NCBI RefSeq assembly: GCF_900187045.1
Contig: NZ_LT906453.1
Coordinates: 2,046,001 to 2,110,000, forward strand
Direction: 5' to 3'
Source: Dermatophilus congolensis
GTDB taxonomy: Bacteria; Actinomycetota; Actinomycetes; Actinomycetales; Dermatophilaceae
DNA: 64,000 nucleotides
Shown here: piece by piece, positions 50,302 through 58,777 of the stretch
Layout of the letters: each line of letters opens with the position of its first letter
How positions within the stretch are numbered: the first letter of the stretch is position 1
Translations under genes and position numbers: made by a program
Notes under the pieces: generated by a model
Databases searched by the model: none
Seen by the model: the letters and a program-made list of their open reading frames with translations, nothing else
Told to the model about the DNA's origin: nothing

Positions 50302-52364
50302 GCTTGACCTTTCCTCGTGATGCTGCCGGGCACCAGCGTGTTATCCCGGGGGCCGTAAATAGACGATGCTCGGGCACCGCCGCCATTACGGAAATGTTGT
50401 TCGGCCCCGTCAGAGGATTCCAGACGCCACGGCACACTCACCATGACCACCCCCGGTTTGAACAGGAGCGCGGCTTTGAGTCGCAACGCACTTTGGTTGT
50501 GCAACAGGTGTTCCCACCAGTGTCCGAGGACATATTCAGGCACATAAACACTGACGATGTCGCGGGGGTTTTTGCGACGCAAATGGTCGATATATCCCAG
50601 CACAGGCCTGGTCATTTCTCGGTACGGGGAGGCAAGCACGGTAAGCGGAACGGGGATTTCACGCCGCTCCCATTCGTGAACCAACGCTTCAGTGGCTTCA
50701 GGGTCAACGGCAACAGTCACTGCCCCGATGTCAGAGCTGCGGGAGGCCCGGGCGTATGCGAGGGCACGCATGGTGGGTTTATGCACCCTGCTTACAAGAA
50801 CGATGGCGTGCACCCGCGAGGGCAGGGCTCGTTCTTCGCGCACGTCCTCGGACAGCTTCAGTTCTTCAGCAACAGCGCGGTAGTGCTTGTTGATGCCGAG
50901 CATCATCACGAAAAGGATGCCCATCCCCGCCACTGCGAACCCAGCGCCGTGGGTGAATTTGGTCAGCAACACCACGATGAGCACCGTTCCACTCATGGTG
51001 GCACCGATAGCGTTAATGACCCGTGAACGCCGCATACGGGAACGTTCCTGACCTTCAGCCAGCTCCAGGTTGCGGTTCCAGTGCCGCACCATGCCGATCT
51101 GGGACAGTGTGAAAGAAACAAACACACCGACGATGTACAGCTGGATGAGTCGGGTGACGTCAGCGTCGTAGACGATCACGAGAGCCAAGGCAGCGGTGGC
51201 CAGGATGAGGATGCCGTTACTGAAAGTCAGGCGGTCTCCTCGCTGGGCGAGCTGCCGTGGAAGCAACTCGTCGCGAGCCAAAACTGAAGCCAGCACTGGG
51301 AAGCCGTTAAAGGCAGTGTTCGCGGCGAGGATGAGGATGATCCCGGTGACGGTGGCCATGTAGAACATGCCAGCGGGGAAGTTATTGAAAACGGTGTGGG
51401 CGAGCTGACCGATGACGGTTTCTTGGATGTACCCAGTGCCCACGGGCTGGCCGTTGAGAAGGAGCTGCTCGCTAGGGTGCTCGGCAAATTTCACGCCGGT
51501 GAGGTTGGCAAGGGTGACGGTAGAGAGCAGCATCGTGATCGAGATGACACCCATGAGCACGAGCGTGGTGGCAGCGTTTTTGCTGTGCGGTTTTTGGAAA
51601 GCTGGCACCCCGTTGGATACCGCTTCGACACCGGTCAACGCGGCACATCCGGATGAGAACGCCCGAAGAAGCAAAAAGACTAGGGCCAGTTGGCCTAATT
51701 GTTCGTAGCCGCTGGCGGGGGCCATCTCGAATGGGGCGCTGGGAGCCATCGGCAAAGTGCCCGTGAAGTGGCGCACAAAACCCCACAGACACATGCCAAT
51801 CACCCCGATCATGAAGGCGTAGGTGGGGATGGCGAATGCGGCACCGGATTCACGGACACCGCGCAGGTTCAGTGTGGTGAGCGTAATGATCAGGACAGCA
51901 GCGGCTGTGGCTTCATGGCCGCGAATCCAGGGAAGGACAAGCGCGGCGTTCTGAACCCCGGAAGAAACCGACACAGCGACGGTAAGGACGTAATCGACCA
52001 GTAGTGCGCTGGCGACTGTCACCCCAGCTTTTGTGCCGAGGTTAGTGGTGGCGACCTCGTAGTCTCCTCCACCGGATGGGTAGGCGTGTACGTTCTGGCG
52101 GTATGAGAGCACCACGATGACCATGACGAACACGACGGCCAAGGCGATCTGCCATGAATGGGTTGCGGCGAAAGCTCCACCAGCCAGGCCGAGGGTAAGG
52201 AGGATCTCATCGGGGGCGTAGGCGACGGACGAGAGTGCGTCGCTGGCGAATACGGGAAGAGCGATGCGCTTGGGAAGCAGCGTCTCGCCGAGCCGGTCTG
52301 AGCTCATCGCCCGCCCGACGATCGCACGCTTCAGGGCGCGGGTGAGGTTTGACACGGAGAACAC
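50298..52364 (-). CDS. KimA-like APC superfamily permease
   Basis: 688 residues. About twelve helices in residues 30-480 with SDALSSVAYAPDEIL, YPSGGGDYEVA and TGVEAVSNGVPAFQ, then a cytosolic domain (about 500-660) resembling a universal stress/adenine-nucleotide-binding fold. Homologues include the potassium importer KimA. The divergent pair of TrkA-type proteins supports K+ transport as its role (inference). GTG 52364; no SD. Confidence 0.88.
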   Translation of the reverse strand: MFSVSNLTRALKRAIVGRAMSSDRLGETLLPKRIALPVFASDALSSVAYAPDEILLTLGLAGGAFAATHSWQIALAVVFVMVIVVLSYRQNVHAYPSGGGDYEVATTNLGTKAGVTVASALLVDYVLTVAVSVSSGVQNAALVLPWIRGHEATAAAVLIITLTTLNLRGVRESGAAFAIPTYAFMIGVIGMCLWGFVRHFTGTLPMAPSAPFEMAPASGYEQLGQLALVFLLLRAFSSGCAALTGVEAVSNGVPAFQKPHSKNAATTLVLMGVISITMLLSTVTLANLTGVKFAEHPSEQLLLNGQPVGTGYIQETVIGQLAHTVFNNFPAGMFYMATVTGIILILAANTAFNGFPVLASVLARDELLPRQLAQRGDRLTFSNGILILATAALALVIVYDADVTRLIQLYIVGVFVSFTLSQIGMVRHWNRNLELAEGQERSRMRRSRVINAIGATMSGTVLIVVLLTKFTHGAGFAVAGMGILFVMMLGINKHYRAVAEELKLSEDVREERALPSRVHAIVLVSRVHKPTMRALAYARASRSSDIGAVTVAVDPEATEALVHEWERREIPVPLTVLASPYREMTRPVLGYIDHLRRKNPRDIVSVYVPEYVLGHWWEHLLHNQSALRLKAALLFKPGVVMVSVPWRLESSDGAEQHFRNGGGARASSIYGPRDNTLVPGSITRKGQA

Positions 52365-52469
52365 TGTAGAGCCGAACGCCGTGAACGGTGGGGTCGTCGC
52401 GTGTTGGACGCGTCGCAGCGTTCTGGTCTGATTCAGCTGAGTCTGGGTGCTGCACTGATGGCTGCCTGG

Positions 52470-52475
52470 TATACG
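52470..52475 (+). promoter_or_regulatory. Extended -10 for leaderless trkA/ceoB gene
   Basis: TGGTATACG: TATACG ends 8 nt before the GTG at 52484, with no SD between. Transcription would begin at or within two bases of the start codon. Confidence 0.5.
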
Positions 52476-52483
52476 GTCGTGAC

Positions 52484-53146
52484 GTGCACTTCGTCATCAT
52501 GGGCTGTGGCCGGGTGGGAGCGTCCCTCTCCCGCAATCTTGCCGAGCGTGGCCACGATGTGGCCGTCATAGATCAGGATCGGCGTGCTTTTCGCCGTTTA
52601 GGAGCAGATTTTGAGGGCCGCCGCGTGGTCGGGCAGGGCTTCGATCGTGAGGTGTTGATTAAGGCGGGCATCGAGAATGCGTACGCCTGCGCAGCAGTGA
52701 GCAGCGGCGATAACTCCAATATCCTCACGGCGCGGTTAGCTCGGGAAACATTTGGGGTACAGAACGTCGTAGCGCGTATCTACGACCCCGGTAGAGCGGC
52801 CGTGTATCAGCGGCTAGGGATCCCCACGGTAGGAACCGTGCGGTGGACCAGCGACCGGATCATGCGGCGCTTGTTACCCCATGGGGCAACGCCCCAGCAC
52901 GCCGACCCAAGCGGCCGCGTAGTAGTAGCGGAAGTGGCTCTGCATCACGCCTGGATCGGGTTGAGGTACTCAACGATGGAACAGCTCAGCGGCGCCCGCG
53001 TCGCGTACGTGATGCGGTTTGGTGAAGGAATGATCCCGACAGCAGAACACGTCTACCAGGCCGGTGACATCGTAAGCGTGATCACCACGGCCGAAGCGTT
53101 GGGCCAGACCGAACGGATCCTCGAGTCCGCACCGGAGTTCGAATGA
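52484..53146 (+). CDS. TrkA/CeoB-type K+ channel regulator (RCK)
   Basis: 220 residues. RCK_N NAD-binding fold with GCGRVG at 6-11 and an acidic residue after the second strand (VIDQD), then an RCK_C domain. No membrane part. It gates or controls K+ uptake systems. Predicted leaderless start at GTG 52484. Equivalent to Rv2691. Confidence 0.93.
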   Translation: MHFVIMGCGRVGASLSRNLAERGHDVAVIDQDRRAFRRLGADFEGRRVVGQGFDREVLIKAGIENAYACAAVSSGDNSNILTARLARETFGVQNVVARIYDPGRAAVYQRLGIPTVGTVRWTSDRIMRRLLPHGATPQHADPSGRVVVAEVALHHAWIGLRYSTMEQLSGARVAYVMRFGEGMIPTAEHVYQAGDIVSVITTAEALGQTERILESAPEFE

Positions 53147-53207
53147 GCATCAACGCCATGGTTAGCGCAGCTGTTGCGCAGTCGTTCATTGTTCGAGGGG
53201 AACAGGC

Positions 53208-53882
53208 ATGAGGGTCGTTATTGCTGGGGCAGGCAGCGTAGGGCGCTCTATTGCCCGCGAGCTGATCGGTAACGGTCACGAAGTATTACTCATCGATAAA
53301 AACATCGACGTCGCTGAAACCAAAGTAGTCCCCGATGCCTCCTGGCTCCTGGCTGATGCCTGCGAGCTGTCTTCTCTGGAAGAGGCCGGGCTGGAGTCAG
53401 CTGATGTGATCGTGGCGGCCACCAGCGACGACAAAGTGAACCTGGTGACCTCTCTGCTGGCGAAAACAGAATTCGCGGTGCCGCGCACAGTGGCACGCAT
53501 CAACAACCCGAAGAACGAGTGGCTCTTTGATGAGAGTTGGGGTGTAGACGTAGCAGTGTCTACACCCCGGTTGATCACCGCGCTCGTTGAGGAAGCTGTC
53601 ACAGTCGGTGAATTGGTGCGAATTTTCGAGTTCCGTCAATCTGGGGCAAGCCTGGTGGAGATCACTCTCACTGAAGACAGCCCCTGGGCCACTACGCGCG
53701 TGGGAGACGTGCCCTGGCCGCCAGATACGGTGTTGACCTGCCTGGTGCGCGATGCGCGCCCCATCGGCCCCACTGCGGACGATCTCCTCGAGGCCGGCGA
53801 CGAACTGATCATCGTGACTACTCAGGCTGAAGAAAACGAAGTACGACAGCTTTTCTCAACCGCCGACAACATCGAGGACTAA
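53208..53882 (+). CDS. TrkA/CeoC-type K+ channel regulator (RCK)
   Basis: 224 residues, a second RCK_N/RCK_C protein: GAGSVG at 7-12, VLLIDKN, then SASLVEITL-like RCK_C. About 25-30% like its neighbour by eye, so an old duplication. It has its own SD (GAGGGG). Equivalent to Rv2692; the two likely form a hetero-oligomer, and the divergent permease is the natural partner. Confidence 0.93.
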   Translation: MRVVIAGAGSVGRSIARELIGNGHEVLLIDKNIDVAETKVVPDASWLLADACELSSLEEAGLESADVIVAATSDDKVNLVTSLLAKTEFAVPRTVARINNPKNEWLFDESWGVDVAVSTPRLITALVEEAVTVGELVRIFEFRQSGASLVEITLTEDSPWATTRVGDVPWPPDTVLTCLVRDARPIGPTADDLLEAGDELIIVTTQAEENEVRQLFSTADNIED

Positions 53883-53891
53883 AACGCAACG

Positions 53892-53933
53892 AAAGAGGGC
53901 GGAACAGTACCCCTGTACTGTTCCGCCCTCTTT
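53892..53933 (+). terminator. Terminator after the TrkA/Ceo pair
   Basis: Perfect 19-bp stem, arms 53892-53910 and 53915-53933, 4-nt CCCT loop, AAA and TTT at the ends. Confidence 0.9.
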
Positions 53934-54010
53934 TCATGTTTTGTGGCTTCAGGAAAGAACAATCGCCGCCGCTAGAGGCAGTGACGATCTTCCGCTTATC
54001 TGCTGGCTGA

Positions 54011-54385
54011 CTAATGTGTCGCCGAGGCCGGAGCGAGCACATCAAAGCTCGGGTTATGCATAACAACCTTGTTGCCGTTACGCATCACACGGCCCTCCAC
54101 GCGCATCCGCACCCCCGGAACAATCCCGGGAATCTCGCGGCGCCCCATCCACACCAACGTCAGGTAGCCAGAGCCGTCAAAAATCTCCGCAGAGATGGAA
54201 GGCGTGGACCCAGCAGCCGGGCGCGTCACCGACTTGACCATTCCCCGCATCGTGTAAAAGCCACGATCAGCACAGTCACCAATCTCGGTAGCGCCGCACC
54301 CGTTGCACTCTTTGCGCAGGGCAGCGTCGTCGGCTTTCGCCTGGGCGCCCGCCAACCGCTCAAGCAGCGATGAGATTGCCGCCAT
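54011..54385 (-). CDS. OB-fold nucleic acid-binding protein
   Basis: 124 residues with four Cys in ECNGCGATEIGDCADRG near the N-terminus (CxxC...C) and an OB-fold body ending in VVMHNPSFDVL. Corresponds to Rv2694c. Function unknown; single-stranded nucleic acid binding is inferred from the fold. ATG 54385 with AAAGG upstream. Confidence 0.85.
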   Translation of the reverse strand: MAAISSLLERLAGAQAKADDAALRKECNGCGATEIGDCADRGFYTMRGMVKSVTRPAAGSTPSISAEIFDGSGYLTLVWMGRREIPGIVPGVRMRVEGRVMRNGNKVVMHNPSFDVLAPASATH

Positions 54386-54530
54386 TACCAAACCTTTCAC
54401 ACGTCATAACAAACCCTTCAGGCAGGTATGCCTTCGGGGGCGAAAACGACTGTAAACCCACCAATCCTGTGGGCGCACTCGCGCCGCGCTTATGCGCATC
54501 CACGCAGGGCAGCAGCAAGAACAATCAGAC

Positions 54531-55253
54531 TCAGCGGATTTCAGTGATCTCCGGTCCACGCTCGAACGGGTCCAGTGTGGGAGCTTGCTCGCCATTGTCG
54601 TGTTCACCGATGTCACGCGGCATGTGCATAGGCAGCAACTCACGCGGCGCCATCGGCTGACGTCCACGGTGCACAACAACCACCCGCAGCAAATCGATAA
54701 ATGCCTGCCCCGCATCCGGGTCAGATGCAGCCGGTCCGCTAATCACACCGCGCAGGAACCAGCGAGGGCCATCCACACCGATAAACCGCATCGGCATTAA
54801 CCCCGCCGGGGTGGGCACCGCAGCCATCAGTTCTGCCCCATAAGGGCCTTCAGTGATGTCCGCCTCTCCACCACCGTTACGCAAGCTGGTTGCGATTTCC
54901 TCACGAATATCGCCCCACAAGAACTTCGATTTCGGCGCCGCGAACACCTGCAGCTGCAACACCGACTCCTCGATCTGCAGACGCATCCCCGTAACTTCGT
55001 TGCTCTGCTGATCAGTCTCCACCATGTACGTCACACCAGGGATGTTCGGCAGCCACACCGAACCAAAATCGAGGAACCCCTCCGGACGGACAACATCACC
55101 AGAATCGAAGGGCCCCAACTGCTCAGCCGTGTGCTGACCAAGCACAGGCACACCTGCGCTGGGCTCTTCCTGCCAGTAGGCACCTTCGTCAACAGCCGCT
55201 TCATGCTGCGGCACAGACTCAACTTTGGATCGTTTACGACCGAACAGCCCCAT
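54531..55253 (-). CDS. DUF3710 domain protein
   Basis: 240 residues; starts MGLFGRKRS, has FDFGSVWLPNIPG-like and WGDIREEIATSLRNGGG segments typical of DUF3710 (Rv2696c). Acidic C-terminus. Function unknown. ATG 55253 with GGAGGG 8 nt upstream. Confidence 0.88.
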   Translation of the reverse strand: MGLFGRKRSKVESVPQHEAAVDEGAYWQEEPSAGVPVLGQHTAEQLGPFDSGDVVRPEGFLDFGSVWLPNIPGVTYMVETDQQSNEVTGMRLQIEESVLQLQVFAAPKSKFLWGDIREEIATSLRNGGGEADITEGPYGAELMAAVPTPAGLMPMRFIGVDGPRWFLRGVISGPAASDPDAGQAFIDLLRVVVVHRGRQPMAPRELLPMHMPRDIGEHDNGEQAPTLDPFERGPEITEIR

Positions 55254-55461
55254 GTCTGCTTCCCTCCTCGCGCCGACGGCGCTCCTGAACCCGACACTGC
55301 ACAACACAACCGTCAGGGACGGCACAACGACTCACTTCAGAACGAACGCGCATAGGCCTCAATACGATCCCGACTAAGCTCGCCTTAGTCTGTCACAGGC
55401 ACACAGTGGCGATGTCGGGCTGGCCACAATGCGCCAACCAGCCCGAAATCACACCACACGA

Positions 55462-55920
55462 TCAGTCGCGGCGCTCACCGAATCCACCGGAAGCACCGAA
55501 ACCACTTTCGCCACGTTCAGTGCTGTCTAGTTCGTCAACCTCGTTCCACACGATCGAGGCAACCTCTTGCAGCACCAGCTGGGCAATGCGGTCTCCGCGC
55601 GTAATCGTGAACGCTTCAGACCTGTCTACATTGATGAGCGGAACACACACCTCACCGGTGTAGCCAGCATCAATCGTTCCCGGAGCATTCACCACCGTCA
55701 CACCATGACGGATAGCCAATCCAGAACGCGGATGAACCAAACCGACAAAGCCACGCGGCACCGCGATAGCTAAACCGGTCGGCATAAGAAAACGTGCCCC
55801 CGGTTCAAGGACCGTATCGACACGCGCGCATAGGTCGACCCCGGCATCCCCATCTCGCGCATAGCGCGGAAGCGGGAGTTCGGGGTCAAGCCGACGTACA
55901 TTTACACGAACCTCAGGCAA
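55462..55920 (-). CDS. dut: dUTP diphosphatase
   Basis: Hydrolyses dUTP to dUMP. 152 residues; all five dUTPase motifs are visible: GDAGVDL, HPRSGLAIRHG, GTIDAGYTGEV, RGDRIAQLV and the C-terminal ERGESGFGASG. The start is TTG at 55920: AAGGA lies 5 nt upstream within the end of the DUF4193 gene, and the family N-terminus begins here. No ATG or GTG fits. It overlaps the DUF4193 stop by 8 nt. Confidence 0.95.
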   Translation of the reverse strand: MPEVRVNVRRLDPELPLPRYARDGDAGVDLCARVDTVLEPGARFLMPTGLAIAVPRGFVGLVHPRSGLAIRHGVTVVNAPGTIDAGYTGEVCVPLINVDRSEAFTITRGDRIAQLVLQEVASIVWNEVDELDSTERGESGFGASGGFGERRD

Positions 55921-56215
55921 TGCATTCCTTACAGACAGCCAAACCGTTGTTCTCACCCGCGTACTGACTCCGGTGACGCACCAGGAAGCAGCTACCACAA
56001 GTAAATTCATCAGCCTGCTTAGGTACAACACGCACCGTTAACTCTTCATTCGACAGGTCTGCGCCCGGAAGCTCAAACCCTTCTCCAGAGTCACGAGCGT
56101 CGTCGTTGTCGACGTTCGCCGAGGACGACTTCTCGACGCGCCGCGACTTCAGCTCTTCGATCGAGTCCTCTGCGTCCTCGTCGGATTTACGCGGGGCATC
56201 GTAGTCAGTGGCCAT
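55913..56215 (-). CDS. DUF4193 zinc-ribbon protein
   Basis: 100 residues. Begins ATDYDAPRK, the family hallmark, has an acidic middle, and ends with CGSC...CKEC, a two-CxxC zinc ribbon. Equivalent to Rv2699c. Function unknown; nucleic acid or RNA polymerase binding is suggested by the ribbon. GGAGAGG upstream. Confidence 0.93.
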   Translation of the reverse strand: MATDYDAPRKSDEDAEDSIEELKSRRVEKSSSANVDNDDARDSGEGFELPGADLSNEELTVRVVPKQADEFTCGSCFLVRHRSQYAGENNGLAVCKECIA

Positions 56216-56524
56216 TCAAGCCTCTCCATTTCATAAAGATGTCGGGCGGCTTCACAAGGGGGTCGGGCAACACCGCCATCGCACACACCATCCCCGGATG
56301 TACTCGCTCCGAAGACAACGCACACTACGGCAGCGATGCTCCCGCAGGGCAACGCTGAACCCGACCACACCAATTCCATGAGCCGGGACGGTGAGGGGAT
56401 TGTGCACCACAAGACAGGTGTTAGTCACGTCCTGGCGTCTTCATGCCCGTGTGTCACCTCACACGCACACCCAAAACCCTCACACAGCCCGACCACCCTA
56501 GACCGAACCAGCAACTCACAGCGA
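56216..56524. other. 309-bp intergenic region between DUF4193 and suhB genes
   Basis: No credible gene on either strand. In M. tuberculosis this gap holds Rv2700 (cei), which is absent here. It must contain the DUF4193 promoter and the suhB transcript end. No hairpin stood out. Confidence 0.6.
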
Positions 56525-57436
56525 CTACCGAACCGGCGCAGTAATCACCGACAACGCCTCTCGCAACGCACCATGCACCCCCGGCGCCGCAGCAATCACC
56601 CCATCAGCCAACGGCGCCTCAGCACCAATACCACTGACCACCGCGCCAGCCTCCTGAGCAATCACCCGCGCCGCCGCCACATCCCACACATGCACCCCCC
56701 GCTCGTAATAGGCATCCAACGTCCCCGCAGCCACATCACACATATCCAACGCCGCACTCCCACAACGGCGCACATCCCGAATCCGCGGCAACAACGCAGC
56801 CAACACAACCCCCTGCTCAGCCCGCCGCTCACTGGCATACGCAAACCCCGTCGCCACCAACGACTGCCCCAAATCCGTCGTCCCCGACACACGCAACCGC
56901 CGACGCCGCCCCAACAAATCCACCACAAACGCACCCGCCCCCAACCGCGCGTGATACGTCAACCCCCGCCCCGGCGCCGAAACCGCACCCGCCACCGGCC
57001 ACCACAACCCCGGCGCCGAAACATCACCCACCACCACCGACACCGACACCGCAAAATCCATCCGGTCATACAAGTAATTGACCGTGCCATCAATCGGATC
57101 CAACACCCATGTCAAGCCCGACTCCCCCACCTCTAAAGCCCCACCCTCCTCCTCCCCCAAAACCCCATCACCCTCACGAATCCGACGAATGCGTCCCACC
57201 AAATATTCCTGGGCACGACGATCCATCTCCGTCACCACATCAGTCTCAGTTGTCTTCGTATCCACCTCCATCCCCTCCGGCCGCTCCGTCACCACCAAAC
57301 GACCAGCCCCCGACGCCAAATCAACCGCAAAAGACTCCAACTGCGCCAACACATCGGCATCCGGAACCAACTCAGCCGGAATCACTGACCCCAATGACGC
57401 CCCCGCAACACCAGACCTACCCAAAGAAAGACCCAT
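56525..57436 (-). CDS. suhB: Inositol monophosphatase family protein
   Basis: 303 residues with the metal site GEEEGG-like and DPIDGTVNYLY plus WDVAAARVIAQEAG. Likely acts on myo-inositol 1-phosphate for phosphatidylinositol and mycothiol synthesis. ATG 57436 has AGGAG 10 nt upstream; the frame continues upstream with no family similarity. Equivalent to Rv2701c. Confidence 0.92.
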   Translation of the reverse strand: MGLSLGRSGVAGASLGSVIPAELVPDADVLAQLESFAVDLASGAGRLVVTERPEGMEVDTKTTETDVVTEMDRRAQEYLVGRIRRIREGDGVLGEEEGGALEVGESGLTWVLDPIDGTVNYLYDRMDFAVSVSVVVGDVSAPGLWWPVAGAVSAPGRGLTYHARLGAGAFVVDLLGRRRRLRVSGTTDLGQSLVATGFAYASERRAEQGVVLAALLPRIRDVRRCGSAALDMCDVAAGTLDAYYERGVHVWDVAAARVIAQEAGAVVSGIGAEAPLADGVIAAAPGVHGALREALSVITAPVR

Positions 57437-57518
57437 CACAACAACACTCCTCTCTGAGAAAACATCTAACGAAACAGCACATTCACGACGCGCAACCGCG
57501 CACACACCGTGACCTACT

Positions 57519-58592
57519 TCACCCCTCAAACGCAGCCACCGGCCGTTGCGTCCCCGGACGCAACGGCGCAAGACAACAATCCACCTGACACAACCCCGGC
57601 TCTTGCCCGGCATTCAACGCCAACTCCACCAACCGTTGCGCCACCGCTTGCTCATCACGCAACGTCGGCGCCCGCAAAAACTCCACCCCAATCCCCGCAG
57701 CCGTGTCCGCAGCCTCGGTATCCAAGTCCTGCACCACCTCCATGTGGTCAGCCACAAACCCAATCGGAACCAGCACAACGCTGCGCACACCTGACCCTTG
57801 CAACGCTGTAATCGCATCATTAATATCTGGCACCAACCACGGCTGCTCCGGACGCCCTGACCTGGAACAAAACACCAGATCCCACCCGGGCTGAGCCCCC
57901 AAAGACTCCTCCACCGCCTGCGCACATGAGTGGGCAACTGCCATCAACTCACGCTCATACGTCCGCGGATTCCCCTGCGGCCCCGAATGCACAGCTGCCC
58001 CCTCTGGAATCGAATGCGCCACAAACAACACCCGAACCTCATCCAGCGACACATCCCCCTGCACCGCACGCCCCACAAACTCCACCGCACGCCGCTGCCA
58101 AGCAGCCACTACAACTGGCTCCAGCCCCCACGGACGCACATACACCAGCTCTGGCACCCGCTCCCCCGCAGCTTCCAACCGAGCCACCGCAGCAGCAATA
58201 TCTTCTCGATACTGCCGACACGAGGAATATCCCGAATACGCACTCGTCACCACCACCGCAGCGCGCCGCACCCCAGCCTGCGAAGCTGCCAACAACGCCT
58301 CATGCACATACGGATCCCAGTTACGATTTCCCACAAAGACAGGAACATCCCCCCGCCCCGCCCGCTCCAATGCCGAACGCATCGCTTCAGCTTGCGCCTG
58401 CGTCTCAGCATTAATCGGGCTCACCCCACCACGAGCGAAATAATGCTCCCCCACCACCATCAAACGCTCCCGCGGAACACCCCGACCGGCAGTCACGTTC
58501 TCCAGAAAAGGCACCACATCGGCCTCGCCTCGCGGTCCCCCAAAGGACACCAAAACGATTCCATCAATCATTCCTGCATTCACATGACTCAC
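57519..58592 (-). CDS. hemH: Ferrochelatase (coproporphyrin type)
   Basis: Inserts iron into coproporphyrin III in the actinobacterial haem pathway (cpfC). 357 residues with LVSFGGPRG, SAYSGYSSCRQYRED, the catalytic His in FVAHSIPEG and PIGFVADHMEVVQDLD. A cysteine group at the C-terminus (GLCQVDCCLAPL) could supply ligands for the [2Fe-2S] cluster known in mycobacterial ferrochelatase; this is inferred. Confidence 0.95.
   Translation of the reverse strand: MSHVNAGMIDGIVLVSFGGPRGEADVVPFLENVTAGRGVPRERLMVVGEHYFARGGVSPINAETQAQAEAMRSALERAGRGDVPVFVGNRNWDPYVHEALLAASQAGVRRAAVVVTSAYSGYSSCRQYREDIAAAVARLEAAGERVPELVYVRPWGLEPVVVAAWQRRAVEFVGRAVQGDVSLDEVRVLFVAHSIPEGAAVHSGPQGNPRTYERELMAVAHSCAQAVEESLGAQPGWDLVFCSRSGRPEQPWLVPDINDAITALQGSGVRSVVLVPIGFVADHMEVVQDLDTEAADTAAGIGVEFLRAPTLRDEQAVAQRLVELALNAGQEPGLCQVDCCLAPLRPGTQRPVAAFEG
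57542..57567 (-). terminator. Hairpin in the 3' end of hemH
   Basis: GCCGTTGCGTCC (57542-57553) pairs with GGACGCAACGGC (57556-57567), 12 bp with a minimal loop, within the last 50 nt of hemH coding sequence. It resembles the hairpin over the cobQ stop and could be a terminator formed from coding sequence. Confidence 0.45.
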
Positions 58593-58777
58593 CGACCCAA
58601 CGTATTACTGACACGATCCAGGGTGCGACCCCGATAGGCTTCCTTTGACGCGGAAAGTGCATACAGCGCTGAGACGGGCCACGGTGACCCCCGAGACCGA
58701 GACTCCCGACTCCGACCGGATCCCGAGGCGGTCGGCATCGGCATCCCGCGCAGCAACGACAGACGGGAGACTGACAC

